DNA of 64,000 nt from a bacterium (GTDB lineage Bacteria > Acidobacteriota > Thermoanaerobaculia > Multivoradales > JAHEKO01). The stretch covers positions 1 to 64,000 of the forward strand of contig JAAENP010000004.1 in assembly GCA_024224155.1 (NCBI GenBank), read 5' to 3'. Each line of letters begins with the position of its first letter. Position 1 is the stretch's first letter. The notes below the pieces were generated by a model. That model was not told the origin of the DNA. It did not search any database and saw nothing but the letters and a program-made list of their open reading frames with translations. The position numbers and the translations under genes were made by a program. Positions 44,289-51,923 of the stretch are shown piece by piece.

Positions 44289-45140
44289 CTAGCCGCGGCC
44301 TTCGAGCCCGGCCAGCCGCCGGCTCACGCAGCCCTCGAGAATCCGATCGGCCGGAATGCCTCTGAGACGCAGCCTGGGAGCCTCCAACAGATCGGCCGCC
44401 AGCGCCAGCAGTGCCCGGCGAGCATTCGAGTGCGCCTGACTCTCGGCACAGTCCAGAATCGCGGCGGCCGCGCGCTCCCAAGGTCCTCGCGCCCTCGGAT
44501 CGTCCCATTTTCCAGATTTCTTGAGAACCGCGGCAGCGGCCAGTAGCTCGCCCGCGTGCCGGCTGCCGAGGTAGCTCTCCAGGACACGGCCGAAATCCGC
44601 GGCGGTCTGCAGCAGCTCCTCGCCTCTTGGCCGGGGACCGGTGCCCAGGAAGAGAGCCAACGATCGGCTGCGCAAGGTCGGCAGGAGATCGAACTGCGAC
44701 GGCGCCAGCATGAGGAAGTGCCGCGGGGTCGTGCCGGGTGGCTCCTCGAGCACCTTGAGCAGAACGTTGGCCGCCTCGCCGCTCAGAGTCTCCGCACTGG
44801 CAATCACGAACACCTGGCCCTGGGCCTCGAACGGGGTAACCTGGGCGCCGCGCAGGAACTCCTTGGTGGCATCGACCGAGGTGACCGTCTTCAGATCGCG
44901 CTCGAGAACCTGGAAATCAGGATGGAACGCGTTGCTGTCCCGGTCGGGCCAGGTGATCCTCTTGCAATGCCGGCACGCTCCGCAGGGGCGCTGCTCCGAA
45001 TCGGATGCGCCGTCGCAGAGCAGGCACTTCGCAAGCTGGAGCACCGCCTCGCGCCGGCTGCTCTCGGTTCCGCCGTGCAGGATCAGCGACGGATAAAGAC
45101 GTCCGGCGCGGGCGAGGTCGAGGGTCGCCTCGAGATTCAC
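44289..45140 (-). CDS. holB: DNA polymerase III subunit delta-prime
   Basis: A clamp-loader subunit of 283 residues. The P-loop is degenerate (HGGTESSRREAVLQL), as expected for delta-prime, which does not hydrolyse ATP. The zinc knuckle CLLCDG...RPCGACRHCKRI and the sensor segments QVFVIASAETLSGEAANVLLKVLEEPP are present. The first codon is GTG at 45140, overlapping the tmk stop; the tmk-holB pair is a common gene order. Confidence 0.92.
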   Translation of the reverse strand: MNLEATLDLARAGRLYPSLILHGGTESSRREAVLQLAKCLLCDGASDSEQRPCGACRHCKRITWPDRDSNAFHPDFQVLERDLKTVTSVDATKEFLRGAQVTPFEAQGQVFVIASAETLSGEAANVLLKVLEEPPGTTPRHFLMLAPSQFDLLPTLRSRSLALFLGTGPRPRGEELLQTAADFGRVLESYLGSRHAGELLAAAAVLKKSGKWDDPRARGPWERAAAAILDCAESQAHSNARRALLALAADLLEAPRLRLRGIPADRILEGCVSRRLAGLEGRG

Positions 45141-45796
45141 CCGTCGGCCCCGAGACGGTCGGCCACGATATCCGCCAATGCGGCGCGGACCTGCTCTTCG
45201 GTCTGCTGCCGCGAGCCTGCGGAGTCAATCACCCTGAAACGATCCGGCTCCCGCCGAGCCGCCTCGAGGTAGCCCAGGCGCACTCTCCCGTAGAACTCCA
45301 GGTCTTCCGCGTCCAGGCGATCGACGCCACCCGGCTCTGCCTGCCGGCCCTGCCCCTGCCCGCGCTGCCTGGCCATCTCCGCGGGAAGATCGAACAAAAG
45401 CGTCCGATCGGGCACTCGCTCACCGGTCGCCAGCGCGTCGGCCCTGTGAAGCAGCTCGAGCGGCACGCCGCGACCGAATCCTTGATACGCGAAGGTCGAA
45501 TCCGTGAAGCGATCGCAGAGAACCACAGTGCCCCGCGCGATCGCCGGATCGATGACCTCGAGAAGATGTTGCCTGCGGCTGGCGAACACCATCAACGTCT
45601 CGACGGTTCCGTCCAGCGCACCCCAACGGGGATCCAGAAACAGCGAGCGAATGGCGTCGCCGAGTGGCGTCCCTCCCGGCTCGTGGGTCACGAGCACCCG
45701 GACTCCGGAGTCTTCAAACCAGTCTCGCGCGGTGATCAGGTGGGTCGATTTGCCGCTGCCGTCCAGCCCTTCGAAGGTGATGAAGCTAGGCGTCAT
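45137..45796 (-). CDS. tmk: Thymidylate kinase
   Basis: Phosphorylates dTMP to dTDP. The Walker A loop is FITFEGLDGSGKSTHL, with the DRF motif in VVLCDRFTDSTFAYQGFGRG and the lid/DLP segment RTLLFDLPAEMARQR. It has 219 residues from the ATG at 45796. A GTG 21 nt and an ATG 12 nt upstream are possible longer starts. It lies in an operon with holB. Confidence 0.96.
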   Translation of the reverse strand: MTPSFITFEGLDGSGKSTHLITARDWFEDSGVRVLVTHEPGGTPLGDAIRSLFLDPRWGALDGTVETLMVFASRRQHLLEVIDPAIARGTVVLCDRFTDSTFAYQGFGRGVPLELLHRADALATGERVPDRTLLFDLPAEMARQRGQGQGRQAEPGGVDRLDAEDLEFYGRVRLGYLEAARREPDRFRVIDSAGSRQQTEEQVRAALADIVADRLGADG

Positions 45797-45816
45797 GCCG
45801 GAAAACATAGCACGCA

Positions 45817-45889
45817 CAACCCACCCTTTGGGTGGGCTGAAACCGCGCTCCTTTGGTGGGTTGACAGAGTGGCCGGCTTTGACCAGGAT
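45817..45889 (+). promoter_or_regulatory. pntAA upstream region: competing hairpins and promoter
   Basis: Two mutually exclusive stems share sequence: CCCACCC/GGGTGGG (45820-45826 with 45830-45836, TTT loop) and a 9-bp stem pairing 45817-45825 with 45855-45863. A TTGACA -35 box (45861-45866), a 17-nt spacer and CAGGAT (45884-45889) lie directly after, aimed at pntAA. The -35 overlaps the second stem, so the repeats could act as an operator. Confidence 0.4.
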
Positions 45890-45949
45890 TCACTTGGAAC
45901 TCGGCCGACCCAAATCAACCTCTCATCGACCGACCCTCCCAAACAAACA

Positions 45950-47083
45950 ATGAAGTTCTTGATACCTCGCGAGCGTCACGCCGCCGAGCACCGGGTGGCG
46001 GCAACCCCCGAAACCATCCAACACCTCCTCGAGCAAGGCCACTCCGTCATCGTCGAATCGGGCGCGGGCCGGGCCGCTTCCTTCCCGGATTCAGAGATGA
46101 AGACGGCCGGCGCGGAGATTGTCGAGAAGATCACCTGGTCCGATGTGGAGGCCCTACTCAAGGTTGGACCGCTGTCCACGGACGACGTCGACAAGCTGCC
46201 GGAAGGCTGCCTGGTGATCGGCCTCCTGGATCCCTACATGCATCCGGAGACGGTTGCTCGTCTTATCGAGAGGAGAGTCACCTCGTTCGCGCTCGAGCTC
46301 GTACCTCGAATCACGCGCGCGCAGACCATGGATGCTCTCTCCTCCCAGGCCTCGATCGGCGGCTACAAGGCCGTGGTTCTCGCAGCCTCGAGGCTGGGGC
46401 GCTACTTCCCGCTGCTGATGACCGCCGCCGGCACGGTTCCTCCGGCAAAAGTCGTCATCATCGGTGCCGGCGTTGCCGGCCTGCAGGCGATCGCCACGGC
46501 AAAGCGCCTGGGAGCCGTGGTCGAGGTGTCCGACATTCGACCGGCCGTCAAAGAGCAGGTCGAGTCGTTGGGCGGCAGATACATCGAAGCTCCCGAAGCC
46601 GAGGGAGCCGAAGACGAGGGCGGATACGCCAAGGAGATGGGCGAGGACTTCCTGGCCCGCCAGCGCGAGCTCCTCGCCAAGCACATCGCGGCCGCCGATG
46701 TCGTCATCACCACGGCCCAGGTCCCCGGCAGGGCGGCGCCCCGGATCGTCAGCCGAGAGATGATCGAGGGCATGAAACCCGGATCGGTGGTCATCGATCT
46801 GGCGGCCTCCAGCGGCGGCAATTGCGAGCTGACCCAAAGCGGCGAAGAAGTGGTGCACAACGATGTCCTGATCCTCGGGCCGGCCAACCTGCCCGCCACC
46901 ATGGCTCATGACGCCAGCACCCTCTATGCACGCAACATCCTGGCGCTGATCGAGCACATCACCCCGGAAGGGAATCTGACTATCGACCCGGCCGACGACG
47001 TTCAGGTCGGCGCGTTGCTCACACACGACGGCGAGGTGATCAACCAAGCCGTGCGAGAAGCACTCTCAAAAAAGGAAGAGTAG
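45950..47083 (+). CDS. pntAA: NAD(P) transhydrogenase subunit alpha part 1
   Basis: The NAD(H)-binding (dI) component of the proton-translocating transhydrogenase, which drives NADPH formation from NADH with the proton gradient. From the ATG at 45950 it is 377 residues, starting MKFLIPRERHAAEHRVAATP. Landmarks are VVIIGAGVAGLQAIATAKRLGA, DIRPAVKEQVESLGGRYIEA and the mobile loop region around EGGYAKEMGEDFLA. The open frame extends 315 codons upstream, but that part is antisense to tmk and is not coding. No Shine-Dalgarno is obvious. Confidence 0.95.
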   Translation: MKFLIPRERHAAEHRVAATPETIQHLLEQGHSVIVESGAGRAASFPDSEMKTAGAEIVEKITWSDVEALLKVGPLSTDDVDKLPEGCLVIGLLDPYMHPETVARLIERRVTSFALELVPRITRAQTMDALSSQASIGGYKAVVLAASRLGRYFPLLMTAAGTVPPAKVVIIGAGVAGLQAIATAKRLGAVVEVSDIRPAVKEQVESLGGRYIEAPEAEGAEDEGGYAKEMGEDFLARQRELLAKHIAAADVVITTAQVPGRAAPRIVSREMIEGMKPGSVVIDLAASSGGNCELTQSGEEVVHNDVLILGPANLPATMAHDASTLYARNILALIEHITPEGNLTIDPADDVQVGALLTHDGEVINQAVREALSKKEE

Positions 47084-47374
47084 ATGGGTGAACTCCTGGT
47101 CGGTCTCTACGTGTTCGTGCTCGCCATCTTCGTCGGGTTCGAGATCATCACCAAGATCCCACCGACGCTCCATACGCCGTTGATGTCGGGAGCCAACGCG
47201 ATCTCCGGAATCACGCTATTGGGAGCCCTGCAGGCCGCTCGCTCGGGATCCACCGAGCTGTCGAGTCTGCTCGCATTCGGCGCCATCATTTTCGCGACCA
47301 TCAACGTCGTCGGCGGCTTCGTGGTCACCGATCGCATGCTCGCCATGTTCGGCGGGAAGAAGAAGAAGAAGTGA
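47084..47374 (+). CDS. pntAB: NAD(P) transhydrogenase subunit alpha part 2
   Basis: A 96-residue membrane subunit carrying the first helices of the dII domain: LLVGLYVFVLAIFVGFEIITKIPPTLHTPLMSGANAISG and two further hydrophobic spans. In three-subunit transhydrogenases (Rhodospirillum-type) alpha is split into pntAA and pntAB, as here. It starts at the base after the pntAA stop codon and overlaps pntB by 4 nt. Confidence 0.95.
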   Translation: MGELLVGLYVFVLAIFVGFEIITKIPPTLHTPLMSGANAISGITLLGALQAARSGSTELSSLLAFGAIIFATINVVGGFVVTDRMLAMFGGKKKKK

Positions 47375-48792
47375 GCACAGCAGTGTCCGCAAACATCATT
47401 CCCCTTCTCTACCTACTCTCGGCGATACTCTTCATCTTCGGTCTCAAGGGCCTGACGCGTATTCGCACCGCGCGCCGAGGCAACGCCATGGCCGCCCTGG
47501 CGATGCTGCTCGCGGGCATAACCACGCTGGTCGACATGGGCAAGGCGGACTACCGCTGGATCATCGCCGGGCTCGTTGTCGGCGGTGGAATCGGCCTGTA
47601 CGCGGCGCTCAAGGTCGCGATGACCGCGATGCCGGAGATGGTCGCTCTGTTCAACGGCTTCGGCGGAGGCGCCTCGGCACTGGTGGCGCTCTCGGTGATT
47701 GCGCTTTCGCTCCTCGAGGGTGGCGACGCCCTGGGTCTCTCCTCCTCGATCAGCGCTTTCTTCTCGGTCTTGATCGGCGGCGTCACGCTCACCGGCAGCC
47801 TGGTTGCCTTCGGCAAGTTGAGTGGCAAGCTCGGCGGCGCACCGGTCGTCCTGCCCGGTCGTCATGTCATCAACGGCGTCTTGGTTCTGATTACGGTAGC
47901 CGCCGCAGTTCGCTACTTCCTGGTCTCCGGCGGCGACACGAAGACGTTGATTACCAGCTTCCTGGTGGCAACCGCGTTGAGTCTGATCCTCGGTGTCTTG
48001 ATGGTGATACCCATCGGCGGCGCCGACATGCCGGTCGTGATCTCTCTGCTCAATTCCCTGTCCGGCCTCGCCGCTGCGTCGACGGGTTTTGTACTCTCGA
48101 ACAACCTCCTGATCATCGGCGGCGCCCTGGTGGGCGCCTCCGGACTCATCCTGACGCAGATCATGTGCGTCGCGATGAACCGGACGCTGGCAAATGTCCT
48201 GTTCTCGGGCTTTGGTGGCGAGTCGGCGGCCGCCGACAGCCGCGACTACCAGAACATCACGTCCTGCGGACCTGAAGAGGCGGCCATGGTTCTCGAGACG
48301 GCAAGCTCGGCGATTCTCGTCCCCGGCTACGGCCTTGCCGTCGCCCAGGCCCAGCACGTCGCGCGCGAGCTTGGCGATCTGCTCGAATCTCGCGGCACCA
48401 AGGTCTCATACGCCATTCATCCCGTGGCCGGCCGCATGCCGGGTCACATGAACGTTCTGCTGGCCGACGCGGATGTACCCTACGAGAAGCTCTTCGAAAT
48501 GGACGCGATCAACTCCGACTTCAAGACCACAGATGTGGTCCTGGTCGTCGGCGCCAATGACGTCGTCAACCCGGCGGCCGAAACGGACCCGCAATCACCG
48601 ATCGCCGGAATGCCGATCCTCAAGTGCTACGAAGCGCAGACGGTGATGATGATCAAACGCAGCCTCAGCCCCGGCTTCGCCGGCATCAAGAACTCGCTCT
48701 TCGAAGCCGACAACACCATGATGATCTTCGGCGACGCTAAGGCCGTTCTGCAGGGACTCGTCAAAGAGCTGAAAGAGCTTGGCGCCGCCTAG
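47371..48792 (+). CDS. pntB: NAD(P) transhydrogenase subunit beta
   Basis: A 473-residue subunit with the remaining eight or nine dII membrane helices and the C-terminal dIII NADP(H) domain (about 300-473). Helix landmarks include MPEMVALFNGFGGGASALVAL. The NADP-binding motif is VPGYGLAVAQAQHVARELGDLL, followed by AIHPVAGRMPGHMNVLLADADVPYE. It starts at GTG 47371. With pntAA and pntAB it completes the enzyme. Confidence 0.97.
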   Translation: MSTAVSANIIPLLYLLSAILFIFGLKGLTRIRTARRGNAMAALAMLLAGITTLVDMGKADYRWIIAGLVVGGGIGLYAALKVAMTAMPEMVALFNGFGGGASALVALSVIALSLLEGGDALGLSSSISAFFSVLIGGVTLTGSLVAFGKLSGKLGGAPVVLPGRHVINGVLVLITVAAAVRYFLVSGGDTKTLITSFLVATALSLILGVLMVIPIGGADMPVVISLLNSLSGLAAASTGFVLSNNLLIIGGALVGASGLILTQIMCVAMNRTLANVLFSGFGGESAAADSRDYQNITSCGPEEAAMVLETASSAILVPGYGLAVAQAQHVARELGDLLESRGTKVSYAIHPVAGRMPGHMNVLLADADVPYEKLFEMDAINSDFKTTDVVLVVGANDVVNPAAETDPQSPIAGMPILKCYEAQTVMMIKRSLSPGFAGIKNSLFEADNTMMIFGDAKAVLQGLVKELKELGAA

Positions 48793-48815
48793 TCACCGAG
48801 CCGGACCGATCTTTC

Positions 48816-48844
48816 TTGGCGCTGGCTCCGAGCCGGTCTAAGAT
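48816..48844 (+). promoter_or_regulatory. Sigma-70 promoter for the ligase-CBS gene
   Basis: TTGGCG (48816-48821), a 17-nt spacer and TAAGAT (48839-48844) each match four of six consensus positions. The predicted transcript start near 48851 gives a leader of about 48 nt before the ATG at 48899. Confidence 0.5.
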
Positions 48845-48898
48845 CGACTCAACAGCAAAGACTCGAGCCGCCTCCCCGAATAGGACGGCTCAAGAATC

Positions 48899-50836
48899 AT
48901 GGGCGAGCACAGAATTTCGCGCGGTGCCGGGTCGCAGGAGATCCGCAAGTTCACCAGGAAGGTGCTCGCCGATCTACGCGCGCTCGAACTGATGCTCGAC
49001 CAGGGCATCGTCGAGTCAAACGTCCGGCGCATAGGCGCCGAGCAGGAGCTCTTCCTGGTCAACAAGAACTGGCGGCCCGCAACCAACAATCTCGAAGTGC
49101 TCGAGAAAATAGACGATCCGCGCTTCACCACCGAGCTCGGCAAGTTCAACCTTGAGTTCAATCTCGACCCCTTCGACCTGACCAGCGACTGCCTGAGGAA
49201 GATGGAGGGTCAGCTTGAAGAGCTTCTGACCAAGGCACGCATGGCTGCCGAGGATCTGGGCGTCAAGATCCTGCTGACCGGAATCCTGCCGACTCTGGAG
49301 AAGTCGGATCTCTCGCTCGACAACATGACGCCGATGCCCCGCTACTTCGAGCTCAACGAGGCTATGACCCGCCTTCGGGGCCAGGACTACGACTTTCGAA
49401 TCAAGGGCCGAGACGAGCTCGTGCTCCAGCACGACAACGTCATGCTGGAAGCGTGCAACACAAGCTTCCAGGTGCATTTCCAGGTCAGTCCCGAACGCTT
49501 CGCCAACCGCTACAACATCGCCCAGGCGGTTGCCGCGCCGGTGCTGGCGGCGGCGACCAACTCACCGCTTCTGTTTGGCCGCCAGCTGTGGCGCGAAACC
49601 AGAATCGCCCTGTTCCAGCAGTCGGTCGACACCCGCACGCCCTCGACTCACCTGCGCGAGCTCAGTCCGCGGGTCAGCTTCGGCCGTAGCTGGATCAAAG
49701 AGTCGGCCTTGGAGATCTTCCAAGAGGATCTCGCTCGATTTCGGGTGATCATGAGCACGGAAGTGAGCGAGGATCCGTTCGAAGCGCTCGAACGCGGCGA
49801 GGCTCCCAGACTCGACGCCCTGAGGCTCCACAACGGCACGATCTACCGCTGGAATAGGCCCTGCTACGGAGTAGCCGGCGGCAAGGCCCATCTCCGAATC
49901 GAGAACCGCGTCCTGCCCTCCGGACCGACGCCGCTCGATGAAATGGCGAACGCCGCCTTCTGGTTCGGCCTGATTGCCGGAGTTGGGGAGAAGTACGGCG
50001 ACATCACAGAGCACATGACCTTCGAAGAAGCTCGCGAGAACTTTGTCAAGGCGGCGAGGCTCGGCCTCGGCGCGCAGTTCGATTGGGTCGAGCGCAAGCA
50101 GGTACCCGCGCGCGACTTGATCCTCGAAGATCTGCTGCCCCTGTCTCGTGACGGCCTCACGCACCTCGGGATCGATTCCGTTGACAGCAAACGCTACCTC
50201 GACGTGATCGAGCGCCGCGTCAGCTCGGGCCGAACCGCGTCGCAATGGCTCCTTGACTCTTACGTCGCGATGAGCGAGACGGCTGGCCGCGCCGAAAGCC
50301 TCGCGGCGCTGACCGCCGCCACCTGCCTTCGGCAAGAAACCGGCGAGCCCGTTCACGAGTGGCAGACGGCCGAGCCCAGCGAAGCCGGGGACAAGAAAAA
50401 GCACTACCGCCGCGTGGACCAGGTCATGGTCACCGATCTTTTCACCGTGAATCAAGATGATCTGGTCGACATCGCTGCTTTCGTCATGGACTGGAGGCAC
50501 ATCCGGCACGTGCCGGTCGAAGACGATGACCACCGGCTCGTGGGTCTCGTGACCCATCGCTCTCTTTTGCGCATCCTCGGCGGTAGCGTGCTCAGCGGGA
50601 TCGGCAGCGCGACCTCCGTAGGTGAGATCATGCAGCGCGACCTGGTGACGGTACGCCCAGAGACCACCACGCTCGAAGCAATCAGCCTGATGCGAGAGCA
50701 CCGAATCAGCTGCCTACCGGTCGTTGCCGAGAGCAACAGACTCGTGGGAATCATCACCGAGTTTGATTTCATGGGAATCGCCGGCGAGCTACTCGACAAA
50801 TTCCTGAGCGAATCGGAGCCAAGCGATGAATCGTAG
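48899..50836 (+). CDS. Glutamate-cysteine ligase-like protein fused to a CBS pair
   Basis: A 645-residue protein with two parts. Residues about 40-480 are a carboxylate-amine ligase of the GCS2 type: NVRRIGAEQELFLVNKNWRP, TELGKFNLEFNLDP, NTSFQVHFQVSPERFANRYN and HLRIENRVLPSGPTPLDEMANA. Residues about 505-625 are a tandem CBS pair: VDQVMVTDLFTVNQDDL and VGEIMQRDLVTVRPETTTLEAISLMREHRISCLPVV. CBS pairs usually bind adenine nucleotides and regulate a linked enzyme, so the ligase may be nucleotide-controlled. The product (gamma-glutamylcysteine or another gamma-glutamyl amide) cannot be told from sequence. Confidence 0.85.
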   Translation: MGEHRISRGAGSQEIRKFTRKVLADLRALELMLDQGIVESNVRRIGAEQELFLVNKNWRPATNNLEVLEKIDDPRFTTELGKFNLEFNLDPFDLTSDCLRKMEGQLEELLTKARMAAEDLGVKILLTGILPTLEKSDLSLDNMTPMPRYFELNEAMTRLRGQDYDFRIKGRDELVLQHDNVMLEACNTSFQVHFQVSPERFANRYNIAQAVAAPVLAAATNSPLLFGRQLWRETRIALFQQSVDTRTPSTHLRELSPRVSFGRSWIKESALEIFQEDLARFRVIMSTEVSEDPFEALERGEAPRLDALRLHNGTIYRWNRPCYGVAGGKAHLRIENRVLPSGPTPLDEMANAAFWFGLIAGVGEKYGDITEHMTFEEARENFVKAARLGLGAQFDWVERKQVPARDLILEDLLPLSRDGLTHLGIDSVDSKRYLDVIERRVSSGRTASQWLLDSYVAMSETAGRAESLAALTAATCLRQETGEPVHEWQTAEPSEAGDKKKHYRRVDQVMVTDLFTVNQDDLVDIAAFVMDWRHIRHVPVEDDDHRLVGLVTHRSLLRILGGSVLSGIGSATSVGEIMQRDLVTVRPETTTLEAISLMREHRISCLPVVAESNRLVGIITEFDFMGIAGELLDKFLSESEPSDES

Positions 50837-51380
50837 ATCCCTCCTCTTCCTTGCCCTCGCCGCCGCCACCCTGCATTGCGCCAAGGCCCCTGAGCCCGAG
50901 CTGGCAACGCTCGAGCGGGTCGAGAATGCCGGGTTGGGCGTCGCCATCGCCGAGCTGCCCGAGGCGTTTTCGGTAGTCAACGCAAGCGGGCCGACGATCG
51001 AGCTCGTCGCGGCCGGCGAATCGGGCTCCGGCCGGGCGGTCGTCGCCGCCGGCTCCGAGGAGACCTTCGGCATCAACCTGGTCGAAGCGGTCAAGGAGCG
51101 CAAGGCCTGGTTCGAGGAAGCGCCTGGCGGCCGGTATTTCGGCAACCGCGAGCTCGGCACTCCGAACGGCACGGCCTTCACGGCTCGCGGTAGCTATGAC
51201 GGCGAGTCCGGGCCGGTCGAAGAAACCTGGGTCTACACAATCCACCCGGCCGCGAATCGACTCTTGACGATCACCTACACCTACCCGACCGGTGAGTCCG
51301 AAGAGCGGGTCAACCAGCTCTTGCTGCTGCTGGGCGAAATCGAGGGGCTGGCGGCAGAAGAGCCGGCGCAACCGGAATAG
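50826..51380 (+). CDS. Uncharacterised lipoprotein after the ligase-CBS gene
   Basis: A 184-residue lipoprotein (RRSLLFLALAAATLHC, Cys18). The mature domain has alternating strands and helices, including GLGVAIAELPEAFSVVNASG, EETFGINLVEAVKERKAWFEE and TWVYTIHPAANRLLTITYTYP, reminiscent of small PsbP/DcrB-like folds, which is only a suggestion. Its ATG overlaps the ligase-CBS stop by 11 nt, so the two genes are translationally linked. I recognise no named family. Confidence 0.7.
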   Translation: MNRRSLLFLALAAATLHCAKAPEPELATLERVENAGLGVAIAELPEAFSVVNASGPTIELVAAGESGSGRAVVAAGSEETFGINLVEAVKERKAWFEEAPGGRYFGNRELGTPNGTAFTARGSYDGESGPVEETWVYTIHPAANRLLTITYTYPTGESEERVNQLLLLLGEIEGLAAEEPAQPE

Positions 51381-51779
51381 CCGCTATACAAGCCGACACC
51401 GGCGCTCGGTGCGCCGCGCTTCGACGTCGGTCGGCAGAGCATCCGGCCAGGGACGCCTCGGGCTCCGAACCCGGGCCGCCGCACGTCGACGTCGGTCGAC
51501 AGGCGATTCTCCAGGGGCCGGCTCGAGCTGGGAGGTCTGCGGGAGGTCGGGCTCTCGCCTGCGCGCCGCTACGCGCAAACCACTAGAGAACTCCGGCTCG
51601 CTCTGCAGAGCGCTTGCGGCGAGCCCCCTGGGCGAATCGCCTGCCCAACCGCCTTGCCTCTGCGCTTCGGCTGGAGACCCCCAGCCATGGCCAAGGAGTT
51701 CCGAGTTCTCGATTCGCCCGTGGGAAACACTCCTGCCGGCCTCCGTCGACGCGCGTCGGAGATGACGGTCGAGACGGAA
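51381..51779. other. Non-coding tract with direct and inverted repeats
   Basis: About 400 nt with no convincing gene. A 16-nt direct repeat occurs at 51422-51437 and 51487-51502 with one mismatch. Inverted pairs include GAGAACTC (51586-51593) with GAGTTCTC (51703-51710), GGGCGAATCG (51630-51639) with its complement (51710-51719), and a small hairpin GGCTGG/CCAGCC (51669-51686). The first two pairings interleave, so they are alternatives or a pseudoknot. The tract may be a structured RNA or decayed repeats; nothing more can be said. Confidence 0.45.
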
Positions 51780-51923
51780 CGAAGCCGCCTAGATCGCGTC
51801 GAGTGCCACCAGATGCTAGGCGCGCAAGGGAGGAAACCGGAGGCGTACTTGAAGTACGCCGAGGATTTGCGACCGCAGCGCAACGCCGCAGATGCGGCAC
51901 TCGACGCGATCTAGGCGGCTTCG
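51780..51923. repeat. Palindromic element with 28-bp perfect inverted repeats
   Basis: The arms 51780-51807 and 51896-51923 are perfect reverse complements over 28 nt. They flank 88 nt containing a second perfect palindrome at 51842-51860 (GGCGTACTT, one base, AAGTACGCC). The whole unit could fold as a cruciform or long RNA stem. The right arm contains the stop codon and last four codons of the minus-strand ABC exporter. The left arm is therefore an inverted copy of that gene end. It resembles a REP/MITE-like intergenic element or a bidirectional terminator. Confidence 0.7.

Noticed and set aside
45005-45949. Upstream in-frame extension of pntAA
   Set aside because: It is antisense to holB and tmk, and the true transhydrogenase N-terminus begins at 45950.
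51654-51914. 86-codon plus-strand ORF inside the palindromic element
   Set aside because: The palindrome with perfect arms explains the sequence better; no start signal or family was seen.
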